A stretch of 64,000 nt of DNA from contig NZ_CP046902.1 in the NCBI RefSeq assembly GCF_009789555.1, positions 4,232,001 to 4,296,000 of the forward strand, read 5' to 3'. The notes beneath the pieces were generated by a model. The model was not told the DNA's origin. It ran no database searches and was given only the letters and a program-made list of their open reading frames with translations. This stretch comes from Stutzerimonas stutzeri. GTDB taxonomy: Bacteria > Pseudomonadota > Gammaproteobacteria > Pseudomonadales > Pseudomonadaceae. Positions 53,171-63,663 of this stretch are shown piece after piece; position 1 is the first letter of the stretch, and each line of letters opens with the position of its first letter. Position numbers and translations under genes: made by a program.

Positions 53171-54007
53171 ATGAGCACTCTTGCCGACAAGGTCCAGCAG
53201 GAACTGATGCAGGCGATCGAAAACGACGAACTGGTCCTGCCGACCCTTCCGGAAGTCGCCCTGCGGGTCCGTGAAGCCGCGGAAGACCCAGACGTGAGCA
53301 TTCCGACGTTGGCCAAGGTGATCGGCAACGACACCGCCCTCACGGCACGCATCATCAAGGTGGTCAACAGTCCGCTGCTGCGTACCAACCGGGAGATCAA
53401 CGACCTGCAGATGGCGATCAGCCGGCTCGGCATCAACTACACATCGAACCTCGCGACCGGGCTGGCCATGGAGCAGATGTTCCAGGCCACGACCGATGTG
53501 GTGGACCGCAAGATGCGCGAAGTCTGGAACAAGAGCACCGAGGTCGCGGCCATCAGTCATGTGCTGTGCCGTAACTTCACGCGGCTTCCGGCCGACCAGG
53601 CGACACTGGCGGGCCTGGTTCATCAGATCGGCGTGCTGCCCATCCTGACGTATGCCGAGGAACACGGCGCGCTGCTCAGCGACTCCATCAGCCTCAATCA
53701 CGTCATCGACCGAATCCATCCGATCATCGGCGAGAAAATCCTGCGTGCATGGGAGTTTCCCGAGCCTATCGCGACGGTACCCGGCCAGCACCTGAGCTTC
53801 TCGCGTGTATCCGAGAAGGTGGATTACGTCGACATCGTTCAGGTGGCCACCCTGCAGAGCTATATCGGCAGCTCCCACCCGTTCACCCAGCTCGACTGGA
53901 ACCAGATACCGGCGTTCGCCAAGCTGGGCCTCGACCCTAATACCCTGCTGCAGGAAGATGAAGACCTCTCCGCAGCCATGGACGCTGCGATGAGCATGCT
54001 GCAATAA
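53171..54007 (+). CDS. HDOD-domain signalling protein
   Basis: This 278-residue protein is one HDOD domain (residues about 20-215: LPTLPEVALRVREAAEDPDVSI, then DTALTARIIKVVNSPLL, read in parts) with no receiver or GGDEF part. HDOD proteins take part in stress, motility and second-messenger signalling, but catalytic His-Asp pairs are degenerate, so it is probably a scaffold. It starts 41 bases after ygfZ, perhaps in the same transcript. Confidence 0.85.
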   Translation: MSTLADKVQQELMQAIENDELVLPTLPEVALRVREAAEDPDVSIPTLAKVIGNDTALTARIIKVVNSPLLRTNREINDLQMAISRLGINYTSNLATGLAMEQMFQATTDVVDRKMREVWNKSTEVAAISHVLCRNFTRLPADQATLAGLVHQIGVLPILTYAEEHGALLSDSISLNHVIDRIHPIIGEKILRAWEFPEPIATVPGQHLSFSRVSEKVDYVDIVQVATLQSYIGSSHPFTQLDWNQIPAFAKLGLDPNTLLQEDEDLSAAMDAAMSMLQ

Positions 54008-54014
54008 CCCTGCC

Positions 54015-54034
54015 CGGGTGCCGCTCGGCACCCG
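54015..54034 (+). terminator. possible terminator after the HDOD gene
   Basis: CGGGTGCCG and CGGCACCCG form a short GC-rich hairpin with a tiny loop eight bases after the stop. No T-run follows, so the call is weak. Confidence 0.4.
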
Positions 54035-54197
54035 CCTCCTTCCGAAGCCGTGCCCGCCGCTGACCGCTCGCCGGAGCGCGAGGAACCGCTACTTCCCGCC
54101 CTAGTCACAAAATAGACGGCATTCTTGCCGCAACTCGCTGGTGCCCGTGGCCATGCCCGGCTGCACAAGCTTGTCAGGTAGAGGAAGGAGAACAACG

Positions 54198-54716
54198 ATG
54201 ACCCGCACGACCAAAGCTTTCTTTTCGGGTACCGCAGCCGTGCTGTTCGGTGTCGCGGCAAACTTCGCACTGGCTGCAGATGGCGAAAACTTCGTCGACG
54301 AAGCGTCCGCCAAGGGCATGGCCGAAATCGAAACCGCCAAACTGGCGCTGGACAAAGGCACTGCCGAAGACGTGAAGACCTTCGCGCAGAAGATGATCGA
54401 TGACCACACCCGCTCCAACCAGAAGCTGGCTGAGCTGGCCGGCCAGCATGAAGATCTCGAGATTTCCGACGAAGCGAAGCTGATGGACAAGGCCAAGGCC
54501 ATGATCCTCAATCTGCGTGATGGCGAAAACTTCGACAAGGCCTACGCCAACAACCAGGTCACGGCTCATGAGCAGACCATCGAGCTCTATCGCGAATATG
54601 CCCAGAACGGGGAAAACGCAGCGCTCAAGCAATTCGCCGAAACGACGCTCAAGGAGCTGGAGCAGCATCTGCAGCATGCCCAGGAACTGGCATCGGCGCA
54701 CGGCAGCAAGCAATAA
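54198..54716 (+). CDS. DUF4142 periplasmic protein
   Basis: This 172-residue protein has a signal peptide (FFSGTAAVLFGVAANFALA) and a four-helix, ferritin-like DUF4142 body (FVDEASAKGMAEIETAKLAL, then FAQKMIDDHTRSNQKL and HLQHAQELA). AAGGAG precedes the ATG at 54198. DUF4142 proteins are often induced by envelope or oxidative stress; the role is not known. A GC-rich hairpin follows. Confidence 0.85.
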   Translation: MTRTTKAFFSGTAAVLFGVAANFALAADGENFVDEASAKGMAEIETAKLALDKGTAEDVKTFAQKMIDDHTRSNQKLAELAGQHEDLEISDEAKLMDKAKAMILNLRDGENFDKAYANNQVTAHEQTIELYREYAQNGENAALKQFAETTLKELEQHLQHAQELASAHGSKQ

Positions 54717-54731
54717 GGCCGTGCACCGCGA

Positions 54732-54753
54732 TCGCGCCGCCGTCGCGGCGCGA
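54732..54753. terminator. bidirectional hairpin between DUF4142 gene and ung
   Basis: TCGCGCCGC and GCGGCGCGA form a nine-pair stem with a CGTC loop. It lies in the gap between two convergent genes and could end both transcripts, though no long T-run is present. Confidence 0.5.
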
Positions 54754-54757
54754 CGTT

Positions 54758-55453
54758 TCAGACCTGCGCCGGAAGTTTCCAGTCGATCGGCGCAAGCCCT
54801 TGCTGCCGGAGAAACTGATTGGCCCGGCTGAAATGACCGTTACCGATGAATCCCCGGTGAGCCGATAGCGGCGAAGGATGGACCGATTTGAGCAGCAGAT
54901 GCCTGGTCGGATCGATCAGCTTTGCCTTGCTCTGCGCGTGCGCGCCCCACAGCATGAACACCACGTTCGAGCATCGTTCGCTGACCACCTCGATGATCTT
55001 GTCCGTCAGACGCTGCCAGCCCATTTTCGCGTGCGAGCCGGCCAACCCCTGTTCGACGGTCAGCGACGTATTGAGCATCAGCACGCCCTGGTCTGCCCAA
55101 TGCTGCAGATAACCATGGCGAGGGATATCCAGATTCAAGTCGCGCTTGAGCTCCTTGAAAATATTCTGCAGCGACGGTGGAGGCGCAACCCCCGGCTGTA
55201 CGGAGAAGCACAGGCCATGCGCCTGACCGGGACCGTGATAGGGGTCCTGCCCCAGAATGACCACCCGCACCTGCTCGAGGGGCGTCGAGTTCAGAGCGTT
55301 GAAAATCAACGGACCCGGAGGGTATACCACCTTGCCGGCCGCCTTCTCGCGCCGTAGAAACGCGCCCAATTCCTTCATGTACGGCTGCTCGAATTCATCC
55401 TGCAAGGCCAGCTTCCAGCTGTCTTCGAGTTTGACGCGATCCCCTTGGGTCAT
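54758..55453 (-). CDS. ung: uracil-DNA glycosylase
   Basis: This 231-residue family 1 enzyme removes uracil from DNA. The catalytic Asp is in [14 protein letters not shown], and the His motif [11 protein letters not shown] is near the C-terminus. The start at 55451-55453 gives a normal length; the frame upstream is not family sequence. It is convergent with the DUF4142 gene and divergent from the binding-protein gene. Confidence 0.95.
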   Translation of the reverse strand: MTQGDRVKLEDSWKLALQDEFEQPYMKELGAFLRREKAAGKVVYPPGPLIFNALNSTPLEQVRVVILGQDPYHGPGQAHGLCFSVQPGVAPPPSLQNIFKELKRDLNLDIPRHGYLQHWADQGVLMLNTSLTVEQGLAGSHAKMGWQRLTDKIIEVVSERCSNVVFMLWGAHAQSKAKLIDPTRHLLLKSVHPSPLSAHRGFIGNGHFSRANQFLRQQGLAPIDWKLPAQV

Positions 55454-55690
55454 GGCGCTGTCCTGGTCTTCGAGGCGCTGAACCCTAAGCAATGGATTTC
55501 AGCGAGTCAATGCCCACGGCACGCACGAGGCTGTGCGCATCCCGGACGCGACGACCACCGCGCCCGAAATGTCGCTCACCGCACAATTGGCTAACCGGCT
55601 CCCCTATGCGACGAATGAACACGTGACGGATCGTTGCGACGCACAGTAAAAATGCGGTGTTGCCAAACACATACCAACAAGGATCATGCA

Positions 55691-56935
55691 ATGAAACGGA
55701 CTACCCTCCTGGCTTTGGGACTGGGGTTCTGCCTGGCCGCCGAAGCGGCCGATCCCATCACGCTTGGGCTCAATTACCCCCGCACCGGAAGCTATAAAGA
55801 GGAAGGACTTTCGCAGATGCGCGGCGCCCTACTGGCCGTCGAAGAGATCAACGCCCAGGGAGGCGTGCTGGGGCGCCCCTTGAAGCTTTCGACCCGCAAC
55901 TCGGCATCACGACCGGAACAGGCCGTAGCCAACGTCGACAAGCTGGCCGACGAAGGCGCTGCGATGCTGTTCGGCGGTGCATCGAGTGCCGTCGCGATTG
56001 CCGCCGGCAAGCGTGCCAAGGAACGGGGGCTGCTTTACTTCGGCACCTTGACGTACTCCAACGACACGACCGGCAAGGATGCCCATCGCTACATGTTCCG
56101 CGAATGCAACAACGCCTGGATGAGCGCGCAAGTGCTCGGGCAGTACCTGAACAAGCACCTGCCCAACAAACGCTACTTCTACATCACCTCCGATTACACC
56201 TGGGGACATACCAGCGAAAGCTCACTGCGCGAGGCGACGGGCACTCAGAATGCCGACCAGCACCCCGGCATCAGGACAGCCTTCCCTGGCGCCCGGATCT
56301 CGGACTATCGCCAAGCGTTGGACCAGGCCGCCGGCAGCGACGCCGATGTCCTGGTGCTGGTGCTATTCGGGGAAGACCTGGTACGTGCCATGCGGATCGC
56401 GGACGATCTGGGTCTGAACAGGAAAATGCAGATTGCGGTACCCAACCTGACCCTGAGCATGGTCGAAACGGCAGGCCCGGACATCATGCGCGGCGTACTG
56501 GGCACCGAACCCTGGACCTGGCGCGTACCGGAACTGGAAGGCTCGGCTGCGGGCCAGCAGTTCGTCAGGAACTTCGACGAGCGCTACCAGACCCACCCCT
56601 CCAGTTCGGCCGCTTCGGCCTACAGCATCGTCTACCAGTGGGCCGATGCGGCCACCCGTGCGCGGAGCCTGGACAGCGAGCGGATCATCGCGGCGCTTGA
56701 GGGGCATCGTTACAGCCTGCTCAAGGACCAGCAGCAATGGCGCGCCTTCGATCACCAGAATGTGCAGACCGTATACGCGGTGAGGGTCAAGCCGCGCGAG
56801 GAGGCACTCAAGGACCGTTTCAAGCAGGACTACTTCGAGATCGTCCATCGCTTGCCTGGCGAGCAGGCCGCGCCTTCTCTGTCGGAATGGCAGGCCGAGC
56901 GTCGCGCAAGCGGCCAGGCACTGACGTTGCAATGA
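55691..56935 (+). CDS. orphan ABC-type substrate-binding protein (branched-chain amino acid type)
   Basis: This 414-residue protein has a signal peptide (LLALGLGFCLAAEAA) and the Leu/Ile/Val-binding fold: NYPRTGSYKEEGLSQMRGALLAVEEIN near residue 30 (read in parts), LFGGASSAVAIAAG near 95 and YNIVYQWADAA-type sequence near 320. No permease or ATPase gene is next to it, so the transporter partner must be elsewhere or it acts as a sensor partner. The ligand is unknown. The enoyl-CoA hydratase gene follows after 200 bases. Confidence 0.85.
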   Translation: MKRTTLLALGLGFCLAAEAADPITLGLNYPRTGSYKEEGLSQMRGALLAVEEINAQGGVLGRPLKLSTRNSASRPEQAVANVDKLADEGAAMLFGGASSAVAIAAGKRAKERGLLYFGTLTYSNDTTGKDAHRYMFRECNNAWMSAQVLGQYLNKHLPNKRYFYITSDYTWGHTSESSLREATGTQNADQHPGIRTAFPGARISDYRQALDQAAGSDADVLVLVLFGEDLVRAMRIADDLGLNRKMQIAVPNLTLSMVETAGPDIMRGVLGTEPWTWRVPELEGSAAGQQFVRNFDERYQTHPSSSAASAYSIVYQWADAATRARSLDSERIIAALEGHRYSLLKDQQQWRAFDHQNVQTVYAVRVKPREEALKDRFKQDYFEIVHRLPGEQAAPSLSEWQAERRASGQALTLQ

Positions 56936-57135
56936 CAACAAACGGGGCGGCACCGGCGGATGCACCGACTGGCGTGAGCCGCCCGCTGCGCCCAGGTCGT
57001 CATGCTTCACCGTTCGCGCGACGACCGGGCAAACGATACCGATCCGTCACGACGACCGTACTGCAACGCGCAGACGGTTCGCGTATCTGATGCAGACGAG
57101 TCGCACGCATTCGATCCGGACGAGGTGACACCACC

Positions 57136-57957
57136 ATGAGCACGACCGCAGTTGAACCATACAAATCCGGGGTCTTCGACCTGACCCACAAGCTGACCGT
57201 GGAAAAGCATGGCCATACGGCGCTGATCACCATCAACCACCCGCCGGCCAATACCTGGGACCGCGAGTCCCTGATTGGCCTCAAGCAGGTCGTCGAACAC
57301 TTGAACCACGACGACGAAGTGTATGCGCTGGTGATCAGCGGCCAGGGCGAAAAATTTTTCAGCGCTGGCGCGGATCTCAACCTGTTCGCCGACGGAGACC
57401 GCAGCCGTGTGCGAGAAATGGCGAAACGCTTCGGTGATGCCTTCGAGGCCCTACGCGCGTTTCGTGGGGTTTCCATCGCCGCCATCAACGGCTTCGCGCT
57501 GGGAGGCGGGCTGGAGTGCGCGCTGGCCTGCGATATCCGTATTGCCGAGCAACACGCTCAGCTCGGACTGCCGGAAGCTTCGGTCGGCCTGCTGCCTTGC
57601 GGTGGCGGCACGCAGGCGCTCGCGTGGCTGGTTGGTGAAGGCTGGGCCAAGCGGATGATTCTCTGTGGCGAACGCATCACGGCGGACACTGCACTGCGCA
57701 TCGGCCTGGTCGAGCAAGTGGTGGAGCCTGGCGAGGCGCGCGGCCACGCGTTAATGATGGCATCGCGCGTTGCGCGGCAAAGCCCGGTTGCCGTACGCAC
57801 CATCAAACCACTCATCGACTCGATGCGTAGCCGCGGCCCGGTGAGCCTGGCGGCGGCCGAACGCGAAGCCTTCGTCGACCTCTTCGAAGCCGAAGACACG
57901 CTCGAGGGCGTCCATGCCTTCCTGGAGAAGCGCGACCCGCGCTGGCGAAACCGTTGA
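57136..57957 (+). CDS. enoyl-CoA hydratase/isomerase family protein
   Basis: This 273-residue crotonase-family enzyme has the oxyanion-hole stretches FFSAGADLNLFADG near residue 74 and NGFALGGGLECALACDIRIA near 117; the Glu in LPEASVGLLPCGGGTQ is the usual catalytic acid/base. It probably acts in fatty-acid or branched-chain acyl-CoA breakdown. The exact substrate cannot be read. It stands alone between two unknown genes. Confidence 0.88.
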   Translation: MSTTAVEPYKSGVFDLTHKLTVEKHGHTALITINHPPANTWDRESLIGLKQVVEHLNHDDEVYALVISGQGEKFFSAGADLNLFADGDRSRVREMAKRFGDAFEALRAFRGVSIAAINGFALGGGLECALACDIRIAEQHAQLGLPEASVGLLPCGGGTQALAWLVGEGWAKRMILCGERITADTALRIGLVEQVVEPGEARGHALMMASRVARQSPVAVRTIKPLIDSMRSRGPVSLAAAEREAFVDLFEAEDTLEGVHAFLEKRDPRWRNR

Positions 57958-58050
57958 GCATGATGGCCGGCAGGCCAGGATCAGCCCCGCCGCATCAGAC
58001 CAGAAGCCTCCGTCCCCCCCCGCTCTGCGCCTCGATTCGTCGTTGGGGGC

Positions 58051-58494
58051 TCAGCGATGGTGACGCTCGTTGAAGCCACGACGCTGCTGCACCCGGTAAT
58101 CGCGTCCATCGCGCACCAGCGGCGGCCGTCCCATGTGCCGCGAGTGGTCGCGATGCAAGCGATGGGGCTGGTCGAATCCAGGCTTGCGCCCATTGTTCCA
58201 CCGTTGCGGCTGGCGGATGTCGCTTCGGCGCTCATGGCTCCAGCGCTGCCGGTCCGACCCACGGTGGCGGTCGTAATATTGTGGAGGCAGCTGCCCCTGG
58301 TAGCGTGGCGGCAAGTTCTGCGGATACTGCCTGTGCTGTGAGTACGGACTGCGCGGGTCGTACTGATACGGGCGGCTATCGACCCGATAACTACCGCCGT
58401 CCGGCTGGTAGACCCATACGCCCCCTCGCGAATCCGCGAATGCCTGGGTTCCGAGCCCCAGGGCCACTAATACGACCAGCGTTGAAATCTTCAT
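58051..58494 (-). CDS. secreted Arg/Tyr/Pro/His-rich protein, unknown
   Basis: This 147-residue protein has a signal peptide (ISTLVVLVALGLGTQAFA) and a low-complexity mature part rich in Arg, Gln, Pro, Tyr and His (for example RPYQYDPRSPYSQHRQYPQN). I recognise no family. Such basic secreted proteins may bind nucleic acid, metal or the cell wall, but that is a guess. It is divergent from the rnf operon. Confidence 0.6.
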   Translation of the reverse strand: MKISTLVVLVALGLGTQAFADSRGGVWVYQPDGGSYRVDSRPYQYDPRSPYSQHRQYPQNLPPRYQGQLPPQYYDRHRGSDRQRWSHERRSDIRQPQRWNNGRKPGFDQPHRLHRDHSRHMGRPPLVRDGRDYRVQQRRGFNERHHR

Positions 58495-58723
58495 CGAATA
58501 CCTCCGCAGCCGCTGTGCCTGTTAGCGGCGGCCTCATCCCATCAGACCACAGCCGATGCAGGACTGACATTCCAACGGACGGCTGGTGCATTTCCATATG
58601 TGTCACCGAGCCGCAGTACGCGCCGACGCCCAGGACCTTCGCGGCCTTGTATGGCTGCCGCCGCTTCCCGATAATAGCGGCCTTTTAGCCTCGGCTCATG
58701 CAGAGCGCCACAGGAACCCCGCG

Positions 58724-59308
58724 ATGACCGAACTCGCCCTGATCATGGTTAGCGCCATCCTGGTCAACAATTTTGTGCTGGTGCAGTTTCTCGGTCTGTG
58801 CCCGTTCATGGGTGTGTCGAAGAAAATCGAAACCGCGATCGGCCTTTCGCTGGCCACGACCTTCGTCCTGACCCTGGCCGCGATGTGCAGCTACGTCGTC
58901 CAGCAGTACGTGTTGAAACCGCTGGACCTCGAGTTTCTGCGCACCATCAGTTTCATCCTGGTGATCGCCGTCGTGGTGCAGTTCACCGAAATGGTGGTGA
59001 ACAAGACCAGCCCGCTGCTGTACCGCGTCCTGGGTATTTTCCTGCCGTTGATCACCACCAATTGCATCGTGCTCGGCGTGGCACTGCTCAACGCCAACAA
59101 GACCGAGTTCACCTTCATGACCGCCACGGCAAATGGCTTTGCCGCCGGCCTCGGGTTCTCGTTGGTGCTGGTGCTATTCGCCGCCATGCGTGAACGCATC
59201 GCCATTGCCGACGTGCCCCGGTCCTTCCAGGGGGCGGCCATCGGCATGGTCACGGCCGGCTTGATGTCGTTGGCATTCATGGGCTTCAGTGGGTTGATCA
59301 AGCTATGA
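58724..59308 (+). CDS. rnfA: electron transport complex subunit RnfA
   Basis: This 194-residue membrane subunit has about six helices and the family start [20 protein letters not shown] plus [13 protein letters not shown]. Rnf/Rsx links electron flow from NADH or ferredoxin to ion pumping and keeps SoxR reduced. The ATG at 58724 is used because the upstream frame is not family sequence. Its stop overlaps the rnfB start. Confidence 0.94.
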   Translation: MTELALIMVSAILVNNFVLVQFLGLCPFMGVSKKIETAIGLSLATTFVLTLAAMCSYVVQQYVLKPLDLEFLRTISFILVIAVVVQFTEMVVNKTSPLLYRVLGIFLPLITTNCIVLGVALLNANKTEFTFMTATANGFAAGLGFSLVLVLFAAMRERIAIADVPRSFQGAAIGMVTAGLMSLAFMGFSGLIKL

Positions 59309-59880
59309 GTCTGGTTGTGATTGCCGTGCTCTCGCTGCTGGCGCTGTGCCTGGTGTGTGGCGCGATCCTCGGCTTTGCCGCGGTGCGTTTTCGCGTCGAA
59401 GGCGACCCCATCGCAGAACAGATCAACGCGCTGTTGCCTCAGACGCAATGCGGCCAGTGCGGCTACCCGGGCTGCAAGCCCTACGCCGAAGCCATCGCAG
59501 GTGGAGACAAGATCAATAAATGCCCGCCCGGTGGCGAGCCGACCATCCAGGCCCTCGCCGACCTGCTCGATGTCGAGCCCGAGCCACTGGACGCCGTGGA
59601 GGGGGAAGTTCCGCCCCGCGTGGCCTACATCCGAGAGGCCGAATGTATCGGCTGTACCAAGTGCATCCAGGCCTGCCCGGTGGATGCCATTGTCGGTGCC
59701 GCCAAGCAGATGCACACGGTCATTGTCTCCGAATGCACCGGCTGCGATCTCTGCGTAGAACCTTGTCCGGTGGACTGTATCGACATGATCGAACTCGGCA
59801 GCAGCCTGCAAAGCTGGACATGGGACAAGCCGCTGCTGCCAGGTCAACTGATCGCCAGTGACCGGGAGCAGGCCGCATGA
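59305..59880 (+). CDS. rnfB: electron transport complex subunit RnfB
   Basis: This 191-residue subunit has an N-terminal membrane helix, a first Fe-S site (CGQCGYPGC and a later CPPGG) and two ferredoxin-like CxxCxxCxxxCP sites ([12 protein letters not shown] and [12 protein letters not shown]). It passes electrons through the complex. It overlaps rnfA by four bases and rnfC by four bases. Confidence 0.95.
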   Translation: MSLVVIAVLSLLALCLVCGAILGFAAVRFRVEGDPIAEQINALLPQTQCGQCGYPGCKPYAEAIAGGDKINKCPPGGEPTIQALADLLDVEPEPLDAVEGEVPPRVAYIREAECIGCTKCIQACPVDAIVGAAKQMHTVIVSECTGCDLCVEPCPVDCIDMIELGSSLQSWTWDKPLLPGQLIASDREQAA

Positions 59881-62579
59881 CTGCCTTGAACGTCTGGGAT
59901 ATCCACGGTGGCATTCACCCACCGGAGCGCAAGGCGCTGTCCAATCGCACGCCCATCCAGCAGCCGCCATTGCCCGGCCGCCTGGTGGTGCCGCTTGCTC
60001 AGCACCTGGGTGCCGCGGCCGAACCCTGTGTCGCGCCAGGCGAGCGTGTGCTCAAGGGCCAGAAAATCGCAGAAGCCACCGGCTTCGTCAGCGCGCCGAT
60101 ACACGCGCCGACCTCCGGAACGGTCGCATTCGTCGGCCCCCAGCCCTATCCCCACGTCTCGGGAATGCCCAGCGCAGCGATCGTCATCGAGAGCGACGGG
60201 CGAGACGAGTGGATCGAACTGCAGCCGCACGCGGCCTACCAGACCATGCAACCGCGCGAACTGCTCGAGCTGATTCGCCAGGCGGGCATCAGCGGCCTGG
60301 GCGGCGCGGGTTTTCCGGCTGCGGTCAAGCTGACCACACCGCCCGGCCAGACGATCCGAACGCTGATCATCAACGGGACCGAATGCGAACCGTACATCAC
60401 CGCTGACGATCTACTGATGCGCGAGAAAGCCACGGAGCTGGTTGCCGGCATCGAAATCCTTGCGCACCTGATCCAGCCCGAGCAGGTGATGATCGGCATC
60501 GAAGACAACAAGCCCGAAGCCATCGATGCCGTACGCGCGGCGGTTGGCGAACGCGGCTATCTGGTCAAGGTGTTCCCGACCAAATATCCCTCTGGTGGCG
60601 AAAAGCAGCTGATCCAGATACTGACCGGCGAAGAAGTCCCCAGCGGCGGCCTGCCCGCCGACATCGGCATGCTCTGTCATAACGTTGGCACCTGCGTGGC
60701 GATCCATGATGCCGTGCTGCTGGGCAAGCCGCTCATCTCACGGATCACCACCCTGACGGGCGATGCGCTGGCACGGCCGATGAACGTCGAAGCGCTCATC
60801 GGCACACCGGTATCCGAGCTGCTGGCCTTCGCAGGCTTCGAGCCGAGCAGGCTCAACCGACTCATCATGGGCGGGCCGATGATGGGCTTCACGCTGCCGT
60901 CGATGGATGTCCCGCTGATCAAGACCACCAACTGCCTGCTCGCCAGCACCCTGGAGGAATTGCCGCCGCCACCTCCGGCACTGCCGTGCATTCGCTGTGG
61001 CGAATGTGCCGAGGCCTGCCCGGCCAGCCTGCTGCCGCAACAACTGCATTTTTTCGCGCTGGGTCAGGAACACGAACAGCTCAAGGCATACAACCTGTTC
61101 GACTGCATCGAGTGCGGTGCCTGTGCCTACGTTTGCCCATCGAGCATCCCGCTCGTGCAGTACTACCGCGCCGCCAAAGGCGAAATTCGCGCACTGGAAC
61201 AGAAACAGCAGAAGGCCGAACATTCCAAGCAGCGCTTCGAATTGCGCCAGGACCGCCTGCGGCGCGCCGAGGAACAGAAGGAAGCTGACCGCAAAGCCCG
61301 TGCCGAGCGCGCCGCCCGGGCCAAGGCCGTTCAGGACGAAACCAGCCCGGCAGCCACCCAGGACGATCCGGTTGCCCGTGTCCAGGCGAACAAAGCCGGG
61401 CTCTCCGACGAGCAGAAGAAGCTCAAGATCGAAGCCAGCATGGCCCAGGTTGCCGTGAAGAAGGCCGAGAAACAGTTCGCCGTTCATGCCACACCAGAGC
61501 TCGAAGCCCAGGTCGCCGAATTGCGCCAGGCAGCCGCCATCGCGCAAAAGGCACTGGACGATGCCATTGCTGCCGCCCCGCCAGCAGCACCAGCCGCAGC
61601 CGTGCCATCCACCGATGATGCCGCCAAAAAAGCCAAGATCGAAGCCGCCATGCTCCGCGCTCAGGTCCGCAAGCTGGAGAAACTCGAAACGCTGGATACC
61701 GAGCAGCAGGCGGAACTGAGCAACCTCCAAGCGCAGCTCGCGACCGCCGAGCAGACGCTGGCTGCTGCACAAAGCGCAGCCCCGGCTAGCGCCCCGGCCA
61801 AACCCGCCGGCGACGAAGCGCTGAAAAAAGCGAAAATCGAAGCCGCCATGCTTCGCGCTCAGGCCCGCAAGCTGGAGAAACTCGAAACACTGGACTCCGA
61901 GCAGCAGGCCGAACTGAGTCGCCTCCAAGCGCAGCTCGCGACCGCCGAGCAGACGCTGGCTGCTGCACAAAGCGCAGCCCCGGCCAAACCCGCCGGCGGC
62001 GAAGCCCTGAAAAAAGCCAAGATCGAAGCCGCCATGCTCCGCGCTCAGGTCCGCAAGCTGGAGAAACTCGAAACGCTGGATACCGAGCAGCAGGCGGAGC
62101 TGAGCAACCTCCAAGCGCAGCTCGCGACCGCCGAGCAGACGCTGGCTGCTGCACAAAGCGCAGCCCCGGCTAGCGCCCCGGCCAAACCCGCCGGCGACGA
62201 AGCGCTGAAAAAAGCCAAGATCGAACTCGCGATGAAGCGGGCCGAGCTGAAGAAAGCCGAAAAGGCCGGCGCTGCAGAAGCCGAGCTGAGCCGGCTCCGT
62301 GATGGATTGGCCAGTGCCGAGCAGGCCCTGCACGACGCCGAATCGGCGTCAGCGAAGCCCGCGCCGGAACTGGTTCGTACCGATAAACGCCCGGTCGACG
62401 AGCTGACCCGTGCGCTGAAAACCGAGATCGCCTTCGCCCGTGCCGACCTGCGCAAGCTGGAACGCGGCGAGGCCAGCGAAGCCAGCGCCATCGAGGCGGC
62501 CCAGGCACGACTGAACGAAGCCGAAAGCAAGTTACAGGCACACACCGATTCTTCAAAGGTAGACGCGCCCCAGGCGTAG
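59877..62579 (+). CDS. rnfC: electron transport complex subunit RnfC with long repeat tail
   Basis: This 900-residue subunit has the usual RnfC core (residues about 1-440) with an NADH/FMN domain and two ferredoxin sites ([12 protein letters not shown] and [12 protein letters not shown] near 370-420). After it comes a long Lys/Glu/Ala-rich helical tail (about residues 440-900) built of near-identical units (see the repeat at 61626-62213). Many proteobacterial RnfC proteins have such a tail of variable length. The tail is probably cytoplasmic and helical; its job is unclear. It overlaps rnfB by four bases. Confidence 0.93.
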   Translation: MTALNVWDIHGGIHPPERKALSNRTPIQQPPLPGRLVVPLAQHLGAAAEPCVAPGERVLKGQKIAEATGFVSAPIHAPTSGTVAFVGPQPYPHVSGMPSAAIVIESDGRDEWIELQPHAAYQTMQPRELLELIRQAGISGLGGAGFPAAVKLTTPPGQTIRTLIINGTECEPYITADDLLMREKATELVAGIEILAHLIQPEQVMIGIEDNKPEAIDAVRAAVGERGYLVKVFPTKYPSGGEKQLIQILTGEEVPSGGLPADIGMLCHNVGTCVAIHDAVLLGKPLISRITTLTGDALARPMNVEALIGTPVSELLAFAGFEPSRLNRLIMGGPMMGFTLPSMDVPLIKTTNCLLASTLEELPPPPPALPCIRCGECAEACPASLLPQQLHFFALGQEHEQLKAYNLFDCIECGACAYVCPSSIPLVQYYRAAKGEIRALEQKQQKAEHSKQRFELRQDRLRRAEEQKEADRKARAERAARAKAVQDETSPAATQDDPVARVQANKAGLSDEQKKLKIEASMAQVAVKKAEKQFAVHATPELEAQVAELRQAAAIAQKALDDAIAAAPPAAPAAAVPSTDDAAKKAKIEAAMLRAQVRKLEKLETLDTEQQAELSNLQAQLATAEQTLAAAQSAAPASAPAKPAGDEALKKAKIEAAMLRAQARKLEKLETLDSEQQAELSRLQAQLATAEQTLAAAQSAAPAKPAGGEALKKAKIEAAMLRAQVRKLEKLETLDTEQQAELSNLQAQLATAEQTLAAAQSAAPASAPAKPAGDEALKKAKIELAMKRAELKKAEKAGAAEAELSRLRDGLASAEQALHDAESASAKPAPELVRTDKRPVDELTRALKTEIAFARADLRKLERGEASEASAIEAAQARLNEAESKLQAHTDSSKVDAPQA
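61626..62213 (+). repeat. tandem repeat units in the RnfC tail
   Basis: Units start at 61626, 61824, 62010 and 62208 (partial), giving lengths of 198, 186 and 198 bases. Unit 1 and unit 3 differ at one base by eye, while unit 2 differs from both at many sites and lacks a four-residue SAPA insertion. All keep the reading frame. Confidence 0.9.
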
Positions 62580-62633
62580 CGCCCAGGGCGGCCCCATCGA
62601 GCCGCCCGATTTCAAGTATCTGACGGAGAGCCA

Positions 62634-63662
62634 ATGGCCCTGCCCCGCATCACCTCACCGCATACCAAGGGCAATAACCGCACGCAGCGGGTCATGTTGC
62701 TGGTACTGGCGGCAACCTTGCCCGGCACGATTGTGCTGACCTGGCTGTACGGCGCCGGCACGCTGATCAACCTGGCCTGGGCCTGCGCCGTGGCGTTGGG
62801 TGGTGAAGCGCTGATCCTCAAGCTTCGGCAACGCCCGGTGCAGTTCTTTCTGCGGGATGGCAGCGCGCTGGTCACGGCGGTGCTGCTGGCGCTGGCGCTT
62901 CCGCCTTATTCGCCCTGGTGGTTGACGCTGATCGCGACGGGCAGCGCCATCGTGTTCGGGAAACAGCTCTATGGTGGCCTGGGCCAGAACCCGTTCAATC
63001 CGGCCATGATCGGCTACGTGGTGGTGCTGGTATCCTTTCCGGTCGAAATGACCACCTGGCCGGTGCCGCACAGCGTGGGCCTCGGTGCCGGGCTGCAGCA
63101 CATCCTCGGTATCGCCTCGCTGCCCGATGGCTGGGCCCAGGCCACTGCGCTCGACGTACTCAAGGTCAACAAAAGCCTGACGGTCGACGAGCTTTGGGCC
63201 AACCCGGCGTTCGGCCATTTCGGCGGTATCGGGTCCGAGGTCGTCAACCTCGCGTTCCTGGCGGGCGGCCTGTTTCTGCTGCACAAGCGCTTGTTCACGT
63301 GGCACGCGCCGGTGGGCATGCTCGCCGCACTGACCCTGATGAGTTTGGTGTTCTGGAACGGTTCCGGGTCCGATAGCCACGGCTCGCCAGTGTTCCACCT
63401 GCTCAGCGGCGCGACCATGCTCGGCGCGTTCTTCATCGTCACCGACCCGGTGAGCGGCGCTACCAGCAACCAGGGGCGGCTTATCTTCGGCGTTGGCGTC
63501 GGCGTCCTGGTCTACGTCATCCGCGCGTGGGGCGGTTATCCGGATGCGGTGGCCTTCGCGGTGCTGCTGATGAACCTGTGCGCACCGACCATCGACTACT
63601 ACACCCGCCCGCGCACCTACGGCCATCGCAAGGCCGAGCGCGGCTTCAAGCTGGGCGAATGA
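62634..63662 (+). CDS. rnfD: electron transport complex subunit RnfD
   Basis: This 342-residue membrane subunit has about ten helices and the FMN-attachment motif SGAT near residue 270 ([17 protein letters not shown]). It works with RnfG in the ion-pumping part of the complex. It follows rnfC after 54 bases, with rnfG right behind. Confidence 0.94.
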   Translation: MALPRITSPHTKGNNRTQRVMLLVLAATLPGTIVLTWLYGAGTLINLAWACAVALGGEALILKLRQRPVQFFLRDGSALVTAVLLALALPPYSPWWLTLIATGSAIVFGKQLYGGLGQNPFNPAMIGYVVVLVSFPVEMTTWPVPHSVGLGAGLQHILGIASLPDGWAQATALDVLKVNKSLTVDELWANPAFGHFGGIGSEVVNLAFLAGGLFLLHKRLFTWHAPVGMLAALTLMSLVFWNGSGSDSHGSPVFHLLSGATMLGAFFIVTDPVSGATSNQGRLIFGVGVGVLVYVIRAWGGYPDAVAFAVLLMNLCAPTIDYYTRPRTYGHRKAERGFKLGE

Positions 63663-63663
63663 C

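Noticed and set aside
56932..57090. A 52-codon frame overlapping the binding-protein stop (ATGA)
   Set aside because: The product is Arg/Pro-rich without motif, and no clear ribosome site beyond the overlap supports it.
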